Part shown: in pieces, positions 16,506 to 24,233 of the stretch
How the letters are laid out: each line of letters begins with the position of its first letter
How positions within the stretch are numbered: position 1 is the first letter of the stretch
The notes under the pieces: model-generated
Databases searched by the model: none
Seen by the model: the letters and a program-made list of their open reading frames with translations, nothing else
Told to the model about the DNA's origin: nothing
Program-made: the position numbers and the translations under genes
From: Spirillospora albida
Lineage (GTDB): Bacteria; Actinomycetota; Actinomycetes; Streptosporangiales; Streptosporangiaceae
Direction of reading: 5' to 3'
Assembly: GCF_000718255.1 (NCBI RefSeq)
Contig: NZ_JOFJ01000015.1
Span: forward strand, 150,053 to 214,052
DNA length: 64,000 nucleotides

Positions 16506-17466
16506 TCGTCACCTCCAGGGGGTCCTTGTCGTCCCGGAGGCCCCGCCAGGCGGGGTGACGGAGACGTCCCTCCCGGGTGAGGGCGCTGTAGGCCACCTCC
16601 CCGACGAGCATCGGCTCAACCCATTGGACGTCCCGGACGTACTCGCGCGGGACGGGGTCGTCGTAGGGGGCCGTAGGGCGGCGCAGGGGCCACAGGGCCG
16701 TGTAGAGCTCGTCCAGCGCACGTTCCGTGAAGCCCGTGCCGACGTGGCCGATGAACCCGAGGCGCCCCTTCCCGTCGTACTCGCCCAGGAGGAGCGACCC
16801 GACGCCGCCCTCGCGGCGTCCCTTGCCGGGCTTCCAGCCGCACACGACGACCTCGCGGGTGAGGAAGTTCTTGACCTTGCGCCAGAAGTCGACCCTGCGC
16901 CCGGGGCGGTAGGGGGAGTCGAGGCGTTTTGCCATGACCCCCTCCAGGTGCTGCTCGCGGGTGAAGGCGATGAGTTCCTCCACCTGCTCGGTGTCGTCGG
17001 AGTCCAGGTACGGGGGGACCTCCACCGGGCCGGTGCCGGCGAGGTCGAGCCCGGCCAGGATCTTCCGGCGGTCCGCGTAAGGGGTGTCGTACAGGAGCGC
17101 CCCGTCCAGGAACAGGACGTCGAACACCACGTACCGGACGGGGACCTCCCGGATCAGCCGGGGATCGGGGCGCGACACGTGCATCCGCCGCTGGAGCCGC
17201 TCGAAGCTCGGGCGGCCCGACTCGAACGCGACGACCTCCCCGTCCAGGAGGGCGTCATGGTGGGGGAGCAGGTCGGACAGCCCCGACAGCTCCGGATAGC
17301 GGACGAGGACGTCGCCCCCGCGCCGCCCTCCCGCGCGGACCCCGTCGGCCGTCACCTGCGCGATGACGCGCACGCCGTCCCACTTCAGCTCCAGGCCCCA
17401 CCGGCCGCCGGCGGGCAGCTCCCCGGTGGCGGCCATCATCGGCTCGACCGGCCACGGCATCGTCAT
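16495..17466 (-). CDS. ATP-dependent DNA ligase (NHEJ-type)
   Basis: A 323-residue ATP-dependent ligase of the LigD/LigC type. The adenylation motif I is LELKWDGVRVIA with Lys28 as the AMP acceptor. Then come LLDGEVVAFESGRPSF (motif III/IIIa region), EGVMAKRLDSPYRPGR (motif IV) and FLTREVVVCGWKPGKGRREG (motif V), followed by an OB-fold with ALDELYTALWPL. It should seal ends held by Ku. It lies upstream of and overlaps the polymerase gene, with Ku divergently transcribed 121 bp away. Confidence 0.92.
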   Translation of the reverse strand: MTMPWPVEPMMAATGELPAGGRWGLELKWDGVRVIAQVTADGVRAGGRRGGDVLVRYPELSGLSDLLPHHDALLDGEVVAFESGRPSFERLQRRMHVSRPDPRLIREVPVRYVVFDVLFLDGALLYDTPYADRRKILAGLDLAGTGPVEVPPYLDSDDTEQVEELIAFTREQHLEGVMAKRLDSPYRPGRRVDFWRKVKNFLTREVVVCGWKPGKGRREGGVGSLLLGEYDGKGRLGFIGHVGTGFTERALDELYTALWPLRRPTAPYDDPVPREYVRDVQWVEPMLVGEVAYSALTREGRLRHPAWRGLRDDKDPLEVTSEQ

Positions 17467-17587
17467 ACCCGCGTCTTACCCTGCGCGCGCATCGGGGAAA
17501 AGGATCAACAGATCGTTGTGGAACAAATCGCGCCCGGTTGCGACCCTGGAGGGGAACGCTCGGGGCCGCCGTGGGTAAGGACAGGTC

Positions 17588-18508
17588 ATGCGGAGTATCT
17601 GGAAGGGCGCGATCTCGTTCGGCCTGGTGACGATCCCGGTGAAGCTGTATTCGGCGACGGAGCAGCGGGACGTCGCCTTCCACCAGGTGCACCGCGAGGA
17701 CGGCGGGCGCATCAAGTACAAGCGCGTGTGCACCGTCGACGGGGAGGAGGTCCCCTACTCGGACATCGCGAAGGGCTTCGAGCTGCCCGGCGGCGAGACG
17801 GTCGTCCTCACCGACGAGGACTTCGCCGACCTCCCGCTGACCACCAGCCGCCGTATCGACGTCCTCCAGTTCGTGGAGCAGGCGGAGGTGGACCCCATCT
17901 ACTTCGCCAAGTCCTACTACCTGGAGCCGGACGGGCAGGGGGCCAAGCCGTACGTCCTCCTGCGGGACGCCCTCGAGTCCTCGGGGCAGGTCGCGATCGT
18001 CAAGGTGGCGCTCCGGCAGCGGGAGTCCCTCGCCACCCTCCGCGTCCGGGAGGGTGTCTTCGTGCTGGAGACCATGCTGTGGCCGGATGAGGTCCGTGTC
18101 CCCGACTTCCCCTTCCTGGAGGAGGACATCGAGGTCCGCAAGCAGGAGCTCACCATGGCGACCTCTCTGATCGAGTCCATGGAGGGCGAGTTCGACCCGT
18201 CCGACTACAAGGACGCCTACCGCGAGGCGCTCCAGGCCGTCATCGACGCCAAGATCGAGGGCAGGGAGATCACCCGCCCGGCGGAGGAGGGCGCCGAGGA
18301 GCCCGCCGCCGACCTGCTCAGCGCGCTGCGCGCGAGCGTCGAGGCCGCCAAGAAGAGCCGCGCCGGGGGCGGGACGTCCGCGAAGAAGCCGGCCGCGCGG
18401 AAGACGACCGCGGCGCGGAAGGCGGCCACCGGGCGGAAGCCCGCGGCCAAGGCTCCCGCCAAGCCCGCGGAGAAGAAGCAGCCCGCCGCGAAGCGCAGGT
18501 CGGCCTGA
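17588..18508 (+). CDS. ku: Ku protein
   Basis: A 306-residue bacterial Ku homodimer subunit that binds double-strand DNA ends and recruits the ligase. The core begins MRSIWKGAISFGLVTIPVKLYSA (given in part) and continues with YKRVCTVDGEEVPYSDIAKG, YYLEPDGQGAKPY and ALRQRESLATLRVREG. After about residue 250 comes a Lys/Ala/Pro-rich tail (AKKPAARKTTAARKAATGRK and so on), like the basic DNA-binding extensions of some actinobacterial Ku proteins. The ATG follows AAGGACAGG. Divergent from the ligase/polymerase operon. Confidence 0.95.
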   Translation: MRSIWKGAISFGLVTIPVKLYSATEQRDVAFHQVHREDGGRIKYKRVCTVDGEEVPYSDIAKGFELPGGETVVLTDEDFADLPLTTSRRIDVLQFVEQAEVDPIYFAKSYYLEPDGQGAKPYVLLRDALESSGQVAIVKVALRQRESLATLRVREGVFVLETMLWPDEVRVPDFPFLEEDIEVRKQELTMATSLIESMEGEFDPSDYKDAYREALQAVIDAKIEGREITRPAEEGAEEPAADLLSALRASVEAAKKSRAGGGTSAKKPAARKTTAARKAATGRKPAAKAPAKPAEKKQPAAKRRSA

Positions 18509-18541
18509 CCGCCGCCAGCTGTCCCGCCGTCACCCGTCCGG

Positions 18542-19303
18542 CTACTCGACCGGGGCGAGCTCCGGCCGCTTCGCCGTGATGAGGTCGCCGGACGACTCGC
18601 CCCGCAGCCGGCGGCCGACCCACGGGGCCAGGTACCCGCGCGCCCACCGGTACGTCGCGAGCCGCTGGGCGCCCCTGCTCAGCTCCGGCAGGGGGGCCAG
18701 CTCGGGAACGCGCCAGTCGCCCGCGTCCGGGACGCCGAGCGTCTCCAGCGCCGCCTGCGCGACCCGCCGGTGCCCCTCGGGGCTCATGTGCAGCCTGTCG
18801 ACGTCCCAGAGGCGCCAGTCGCGCAGGACGTGCATCGCCCACTGGTCCACGATGAACGCGCCGTGCCGGGACGCGATCGCCCGCAGGTGCTCGTTGTAGC
18901 AGGCGACGCGGCCCCGCACCCGGCGGATCACCGGCGACCCCACCGGATCGACCCCGGTGAACAGGAGCGCGCCGGCGCCCGCCGCCCGGATCCGCGCGAC
19001 GGCCGCGTCCATCCGCTCGGCGAGCGCGTCGATGTCGGCGCCCGGCCGCAGCAGGTCGTTCCCGCCGCCCGACACCGACACCAGATCGGGCTCCAGCGCC
19101 AGCGCCGCGGGGAGCTGGCCGTCGATGATCTGGCCGAGCAGCCGGCCGCGGATCGCGAGGTTGGCGTAGCGGAGACCGGGGGACCGGGCGGCGAGTTCCT
19201 CCGCCACCCGGTCCGCCCAGCCGCGGCATCCCCCGCCCGGAGCGGGGTCGCCTACCCCCTCGCTGAAGGAGTCACCGATCGCCACATATCGCGTCCAGAG
19301 CAT
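18542..19303 (-). CDS. SGNH/GDSL hydrolase family protein
   Basis: A 253-residue esterase-like protein. Block I is VAIGDSFSEGVGDP (nucleophile Ser), block II is LAIRGRLLGQI (Gly), block III is VSGGGNDLL (Asn), and block V is WDVDRLHMSPEGH (Asp and His). There is no signal peptide, so a cytoplasmic enzyme is expected. The usual actinomycete role of this subfamily is unknown. It lies 21 bp after the MMPL gene on the same strand, in the order MMPL then hydrolase, so the two may share a transcript. Convergent with ku. Confidence 0.88.
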   Translation of the reverse strand: MLWTRYVAIGDSFSEGVGDPAPGGGCRGWADRVAEELAARSPGLRYANLAIRGRLLGQIIDGQLPAALALEPDLVSVSGGGNDLLRPGADIDALAERMDAAVARIRAAGAGALLFTGVDPVGSPVIRRVRGRVACYNEHLRAIASRHGAFIVDQWAMHVLRDWRLWDVDRLHMSPEGHRRVAQAALETLGVPDAGDWRVPELAPLPELSRGAQRLATYRWARGYLAPWVGRRLRGESSGDLITAKRPELAPVE

Positions 19304-19324
19304 GCGCTCATGATATTTGCCCTG

Positions 19325-21499
19325 CTATTCGGCCTGAGCCAGGGCCGGTTCCGTCCGGACCGCCGCCGCGGCCGGGGCGTCGCCCTCGCGGATGCCGTAC
19401 CGGTGGTAGAGCCGTGCCAGCGGGCCGGGCGCCCACCAGTTCGCCCGCCCCAGCAGCCGCATGGTGGCGGGGACGAGCAGCGCCCGCACGATCGTCGCGT
19501 CCACCAGGATCGCGATCACCATGCCGACGCCGGTCATCTTGATGAACGTCACACCGGACGTGGCGAACGCGCCGATCACCACGATGAACAGCAGCGCCGC
19601 GCTCGTGATGATCGCGCCGGTGCGCTGCACGCCCGCCGCGACCGCCTCCGTGTTCGACCCCGTCAGGTCGTACTGCTCGCGGACCCGCGACAGCAGGAAC
19701 ACCTCGTAGTCCATCGAGATCCCGAACAGCATCGCCAGCATCAGGATCGGCATCGCCGGGGCGATCGCTCCGGTCGCGGTGAAGTCCAGCAGGCCCGACA
19801 GGTTCCCGTCCTGGAAGATCAGGACCACCGCGCCGAACGTCGCCGACAGCGACAGCGTGTTCATCAGGATCGCCTTCAGCGGCAGCAGCACCGACCCGAA
19901 CGCCAGGAACAGCAGGACGAACGTGGCGCCGCCGACGATCAGCGCGACCCACGGCAGAGTCGCGCCGATGCTGTCGAGCTGGTCGACGATCTCGGCGGTC
20001 TCCCCGCCGACGTGCACCCGCGCGCCGGGCGGCGCCGGGACGTCCCGCACCGCGCCGACGAGGTCGCGCGCCGCGTCCGAGTCCGGCTTGGCCGCGTAGC
20101 GCAGGGCGATCCGCGTCGTCGTGCCGTCCGACCCCGTCACGGTCGCCCCCGTGGCGCCGGGCAGGGCGGCGAGCCGCTCCCCGTACGCGGTGATCGCGGC
20201 GCGGTCGGACGTCCCGGTCACGACGGCCTCGATGGGGCTGGTCGCGTTGCGGGGGAAGCGCGTCTCGAGCGTCTCGGCGACGACCCGGGCCTCGGTGCCG
20301 GTGGGCAGGACGCGGGCGTCCACACCGCCCCAGTTGATGCGCAGGAACGGCGCGCCGAGCGCCAGCAGCAGCGCGACGGTCGCCACGGCGTAGACCACCG
20401 GACGGCGCATGACGCTGTGCGCGAGCCGTCCCCACGCGCCCTCGCCGCGCCCGCGGCCGGCTCCGGCCTTCCGCGCGCGCCGCAGCGGCAGCGCGTCCAC
20501 CTTCGGCCCGAGCACCGCCAGCAGCGCCGGCAGGACGGTCAGCGCCCCGATCATGCACACGAACACGGTCGCGATGCCGCCGTACCCCATCGAGACCAGG
20601 AAGTTCTGCTCGAACATCAGCAGGCCGGACAGCGAGACCGCGACCGTGACGCCGGAGACCGCGACGGTCCGCCCGGCGGTGGCCATGGTCGCGGCCAGGG
20701 CGTCCTCGACGCTCTTCGAGCGGATCTCCTCGCGGAACCGGCTCACCACGAACAGGCCGTAGTCGATCGCGAGACCGAGGCCGAGGAACGTCGTGATGTT
20801 CACCGCGAAGATCGACACGTCGGTCACGTACGTGAGCAGGTGCAGCGCGGTGAACGAGCCGAGGATCGCGAGGCCGCCGACCAGCAGCGGCAGGCTCGCC
20901 GCCACCAGCCCGCCGAAGATCACCACGAGCAGCACCAGCAGCACCGGCATCGCCATGCCCTCGGCCCGCCCGATGTCGGACGACACCCGCTCGTTGACCG
21001 CCACCTCGGTGCCGATCGTCCCGCCGACCTGCGCGGTGAGGCCGCCGCCGACCTTCGTCAGGTCGTCGCGGATCTCCTCGTAGGCGTCGTGCCGGGCCCC
21101 CTCGTCCGCGCCCGCCAGCCGCAGGACGGCGTACGTGGCGGTGCGGTCCGTGCTCACGAACTGGGGCGACCTGGTCGTCCAGTACGTGAGCGTCTCGGCG
21201 ACATGCCCGGCGGGCAGCGCGCGCAGCGACTTCTCGACCTCCGCCCGGAACGCCGGATCGTCCACGTTCGTCCGGCCCCGGTACAGGACGATGACGTCGG
21301 CCTCCTCGCGTCCGAGGTCCCGCTCGGCGATCTCGGACGCCCGCGCGCTCTCGCTGCCGGGGGTGGCGAAGCCCCCGGCCGCGCTGAGCGCGCCGAAGAC
21401 CCCCGTCCCCCATACGCCGGCGAACACGAGCGCGGCCGCCGCGGCGCCCAGCACCCACCGGCGCCGCCGGTGCACCCAGCGCCCCCACTGCTCGAACAT
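19325..21499 (-). CDS. MMPL family transporter
   Basis: A 724-residue RND-type membrane protein of the MMPL family. TM1 (VLGAAAAALVFAGVWGTG) is followed by a large periplasmic loop, then five helices including LVLLVVIFGGLVAASLPLLV and the NITTFLGLGLAIDYGLFVVSRF motif with the functional Asp. A second half repeats this pattern, with LMLAMLFGISMDYEVFLLSRVREQ. AAGGAG lies 6 nt before the ATG at 21499. Likely exports lipids or a drug-like compound. The divergent TetR gene and palindromes between them suggest local repression. A short hydrolase gene follows on the same strand. Confidence 0.92.
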   Translation of the reverse strand: MFEQWGRWVHRRRRWVLGAAAAALVFAGVWGTGVFGALSAAGGFATPGSESARASEIAERDLGREEADVIVLYRGRTNVDDPAFRAEVEKSLRALPAGHVAETLTYWTTRSPQFVSTDRTATYAVLRLAGADEGARHDAYEEIRDDLTKVGGGLTAQVGGTIGTEVAVNERVSSDIGRAEGMAMPVLLVLLVVIFGGLVAASLPLLVGGLAILGSFTALHLLTYVTDVSIFAVNITTFLGLGLAIDYGLFVVSRFREEIRSKSVEDALAATMATAGRTVAVSGVTVAVSLSGLLMFEQNFLVSMGYGGIATVFVCMIGALTVLPALLAVLGPKVDALPLRRARKAGAGRGRGEGAWGRLAHSVMRRPVVYAVATVALLLALGAPFLRINWGGVDARVLPTGTEARVVAETLETRFPRNATSPIEAVVTGTSDRAAITAYGERLAALPGATGATVTGSDGTTTRIALRYAAKPDSDAARDLVGAVRDVPAPPGARVHVGGETAEIVDQLDSIGATLPWVALIVGGATFVLLFLAFGSVLLPLKAILMNTLSLSATFGAVVLIFQDGNLSGLLDFTATGAIAPAMPILMLAMLFGISMDYEVFLLSRVREQYDLTGSNTEAVAAGVQRTGAIITSAALLFIVVIGAFATSGVTFIKMTGVGMVIAILVDATIVRALLVPATMRLLGRANWWAPGPLARLYHRYGIREGDAPAAAAVRTEPALAQAE

Positions 21500-21539
21500 G
21501 ACCACTCCTTCGCTACATCTCGTCACGGCGGTGAAAGCC

Positions 21540-21562
21540 GTTAACTGCGAACGGTGTTAACA
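21540..21562. promoter_or_regulatory. candidate TetR operator between MMPL and tetR
   Basis: Two GTTAAC boxes 10 nt apart (21540-21545, 21556-21561) form an imperfect 22-bp palindrome. The second is part of a perfect 8-bp palindrome, TGTTAACA (21555-21562). A related GTGTTCAC lies 10 nt further right. Its position between the divergent transporter and regulator genes is classic for a TetR operator. Confidence 0.5.
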
Positions 21563-21632
21563 TCGCACAAGGTGTTCACTGTCGTCAATGTCGTTCATGG
21601 GGAAAGATGCGTGACGACCGGAAGGAGCAGCG

Positions 21633-22343
21633 GTGAAGTCACGACGCGACCGGCTGCGCGAGGCGACGGTCCAGGAGATCACCGGGACCGCCCGCCGGAT
21701 CCTCGTCGCCGAGGGCCCCGAGGCGGTGACGCTGCGCGCCATCGCCCGCGAGATGGGCATGACGGCGCCCGCCCTCTACCGCTATTTCGGCAGCCACGGC
21801 GAACTGCTCCGCCATGTCGTCGGCGCGATCTTCACCGAGCTGACCGCCGCCCTCCATGACGCCCTGCAGGCCGTCCCGAACGGCGACATGAGCGGCAAGT
21901 TCCTCGCGGTCTCCCGGCGCTTCCGCCACTGGGCCCTCGCCCATCCCCGCGAGTACGCGCTCCTGTTCGGCGCGCCCGTCCGCGGGAGGGGGCACGACGA
22001 GGACTGGGCCGAGGAGTGCGCCCGCGAGTTCGGCTGGACGTTCCTGTCGCTGTTCCTGGAGTTGTGGCGGAAGAAGCCGTTCCCCGTGGTGCCCGACGAG
22101 AGGATCGACCCCGTCCTGCTGGAGCAGTTGCGCTCCTACCGCGAGGACGTCCTCGGCGTGGACCTGCCCCTGGGCGTGATCCAGCAGTTCCTCAAATGCT
22201 GGGTGCGCCTCCAGGGCAGTGTGAGCCTGGAGGTCTTCGGCCACCTCGAGTTCGCCCTGCGGGACGCCGGCCCCATGTTCGAGCTGATGATGCGGGAGAT
22301 ATCGAGCGAACTCGACATCACCTACCGGCCGCCGGAGCCCTGA
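21633..22343 (+). CDS. TetR/AcrR family regulator with WHG-type C-terminal domain
   Basis: A 236-residue repressor-type protein. The DNA-binding domain is in residues 1-60: RRDRLREATVQEITGTARRI, then LRAIAREMGMTAPALYRYFGSH. The C-terminal domain (RHWALAHPREYALLFGAPVRG) matches the TetR_C WHG-type domain. The GTG start follows GGAAGGAG. Divergent from the MMPL exporter across 133 bp with palindromic boxes, so it most likely represses the exporter and itself. The ligand is unknown. Confidence 0.9.
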   Translation: MKSRRDRLREATVQEITGTARRILVAEGPEAVTLRAIAREMGMTAPALYRYFGSHGELLRHVVGAIFTELTAALHDALQAVPNGDMSGKFLAVSRRFRHWALAHPREYALLFGAPVRGRGHDEDWAEECAREFGWTFLSLFLELWRKKPFPVVPDERIDPVLLEQLRSYREDVLGVDLPLGVIQQFLKCWVRLQGSVSLEVFGHLEFALRDAGPMFELMMREISSELDITYRPPEP

Positions 22344-22350
22344 CGGCGTG

Positions 22351-22369
22351 ATGTTCTATTATGGAACAT
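22351..22369 (+). promoter_or_regulatory. promoter/operator of the XRE-ImmA/IrrE gene
   Basis: ATGTTC and GAACAT form a perfect inverted repeat separated by TATTATG. The -10-like hexamer TATTAT (22357-22362) lies in the centre. A protein bound to the repeat would cover the -10 and the transcription start, which is what one expects for autorepression by the HTH protein encoded just downstream. Confidence 0.5.
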
Positions 22370-23485
22370 GTGGATGCGGAGACGATCGGGCGGCGGATCG
22401 CGGAGGCCCGTGAGCGGGCTGGGCTGACCCAGGCGGAGCTGGCCGAACGGATCGGCCTGGTCCGATCCTCCCTTGCGAAGGCCGAGGGTGGAAGTCGCCG
22501 AGTGTCGGCCCTCGAACTGGCACGGGTGGCGCAGGCTCTGGACACCCGGATCGAATGGTTCGTTGAGGAAGCGCCGGAGGCCATTGTGTCCCGGCGGAAC
22601 ACGCAGGATCCTGGCGAGCCCAGCCCGGAGATCGACCGTATGGCCGAACGGGTGACACGCGCGGTCGAGTTCGTGTCCGAGCACTCGGGGATCCGGAACC
22701 TTGCGTCCAGTCCTGACCTTCCCATGCCCCGTGACTGGCGGGAGGCTGAGCGATTGGCAGTGGACGCTCGCCGGATGCTGGAGCTCGGCAGTGAAGGCCC
22801 TCTGACGGAGCTGGGTGACAGGTGCGCTGGGCTCGGCCTCTTGCCCTTCTCCTTTGACCTGGGCCGCGATTCGGCCGACGCCGCGACGATCCTGCTGCCG
22901 CGTGGGGGAGTGGCGATCATCAACGGAGCCCGGCTCGTCGGCCGCCGTCGCCTCGCCCTCGCGCACGAACTGGGCCACTTCCTGGTCGCGGACGAGTACA
23001 CCGTGGACTGGCGTGTCGCCGAATCCCAGGCCACCGACCAGCGAGAGAGCCTCTTCGATCGATTCGCCAGAGCTCTGCTCCTGCCACGTGAGAGCCTGCT
23101 AGAGGGCTGGACGAGGTTCGCCGCGGACCCCGAAGGCGGGGTCCGCGTGGCCGCAGTTCGGATGGCGAGCGCGTATCGCGTCGACATGGCGACCCTCGCC
23201 CGCCGGCTCCGGGAGCTCGACATCATCGACGGCGGAGAGGCCGCGGTGATTCGCGCGGCCAGGACGACCCGCGCGGACATCGTCGACTTCAACCTCGTCG
23301 TGGCCAAGGATGAACTGGCGCCCCCCGCGCTTCCCCGCGAATATGAACGCACCATCCTGGCCCTCTACCGGAACGAGACCGTCTCGTCGGCCCGGGCTTT
23401 GGACCTCCTCTTCGGTACATGGGAAGAGGACGCGCTTCCACCCCTCCCACTTCGCGCCGAAGGCGCGATCTGGCAGTACGTCTGA
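22370..23485 (+). CDS. XRE-family regulator fused to an ImmA/IrrE metallopeptidase domain
   Basis: A 371-residue two-domain protein. The XRE helix-turn-helix is near residues 8-60 (AGLTQAELAERIGLVRSSLAKAE, shown in part). An IrrE/ImmA peptidase domain follows with the zinc motif HELGHFL at about 199-205. The C-terminal half is helical. Such proteins act as protease-regulators, for example cleaving a repressor, or as antitoxins. The GTG at 22370 is preferred: a TATTAT -10 hexamer covers the ATG at 22361, so a leaderless mRNA starting here fits better. Its stop overlaps the PIN gene start by one base. Confidence 0.85.
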   Translation: MDAETIGRRIAEARERAGLTQAELAERIGLVRSSLAKAEGGSRRVSALELARVAQALDTRIEWFVEEAPEAIVSRRNTQDPGEPSPEIDRMAERVTRAVEFVSEHSGIRNLASSPDLPMPRDWREAERLAVDARRMLELGSEGPLTELGDRCAGLGLLPFSFDLGRDSADAATILLPRGGVAIINGARLVGRRRLALAHELGHFLVADEYTVDWRVAESQATDQRESLFDRFARALLLPRESLLEGWTRFAADPEGGVRVAAVRMASAYRVDMATLARRLRELDIIDGGEAAVIRAARTTRADIVDFNLVVAKDELAPPALPREYERTILALYRNETVSSARALDLLFGTWEEDALPPLPLRAEGAIWQYV

Positions 23486-24033
23486 TGCCCGCCGCCCCCC
23501 AGGCCGACGTTCTAGTGTTCGACACCGGGCCGCTGAGCCATTTCGCAAAGCAGAATTGGCTCGGCTGCCTTCGCGCTGTCGTGGGCAGGAGAAGAGCAGT
23601 CGTCCCCGACACTGTGGTGGCGGAAGTGCAGGCCGCTGTCCCGCTGCACCCACACCTGCAACCCGTGCTCGAGGCGTCCTGGATCGAGCAATACGAGCTC
23701 ACCGCAGAGTACGAGGAATTTGCCGAGTTCAGCGCACTCCTCGTTGGTTCTGACGGCCGCAACACCGGTGAGGCAGGCGTGCTCGCCTATGCGAAGGCTC
23801 ATGATGCGGTGGCCATCATCGATGATGGTGCGGCGCGGAACGCCGCTGGCCGCAAGAAGGTCACGTACCGAGGAACTCTCGGCCTGCTCTGCGACGGTGT
23901 CCGGGACGGGCTGCTCACGCTCGATCTGGTCTCCGAGTTGGCCGATCAGCTGATCGAGGGTGACTATCGGCTTCCTTTCGCCCCCGGCGAGTTCAAAACC
24001 TGGGCGCGCAACAACCTCGGCCTTGGAGGCTGA
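23485..24033 (+). CDS. PIN-domain-like nuclease, probable toxin of an XRE-ImmA/IrrE pair
   Basis: A 182-residue protein with a PIN-like nuclease fold. The first acidic residue is in DVLVFDTGPLSHFAKQ (Asp13). A second group lies in VVAEVQ, the third in NTGEAGVLAYAKAH, and the last in AIIDDGAARNAA. PIN toxins cut RNA with such an acidic quartet. Its start overlaps the stop of the XRE-ImmA gene (TGATG), so the two are translated as a unit. A strong terminator follows 130 bp later. RNase activity is inferred, not shown. Confidence 0.8.
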   Translation: MPAAPQADVLVFDTGPLSHFAKQNWLGCLRAVVGRRRAVVPDTVVAEVQAAVPLHPHLQPVLEASWIEQYELTAEYEEFAEFSALLVGSDGRNTGEAGVLAYAKAHDAVAIIDDGAARNAAGRKKVTYRGTLGLLCDGVRDGLLTLDLVSELADQLIEGDYRLPFAPGEFKTWARNNLGLGG

Positions 24034-24164
24034 TCCCCACAAGATTCCGAAGTGTTCGGACGGGCTGAGATTGTCAGCAGTCGGTGCTCACTCTCAATGG
24101 GCCGTGCGAAGGGACGGTCAACTCGGGGTCGGTGGAGAGAATGGCTCAACGGTCATAGCAGTAG

Positions 24165-24196
24165 ACCCCTCGGATCCATGTGGAGATCCGAGGGGT
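24165..24196 (+). terminator. Rho-independent terminator after the XRE-ImmA/PIN operon
   Basis: A perfect 12-bp stem (ACCCCTCGGATC with its complement, arms 24165-24176 and 24185-24196, 8-nt loop) is followed by TTT. The T-run is on the plus-strand side, so it mainly ends the toxin operon. The opposite strand could also use it for moeZ. Confidence 0.75.
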
Positions 24197-24233
24197 TTAC
24201 GGTCTGACTACTGGTGCGAGTTGGGATGTCCCT

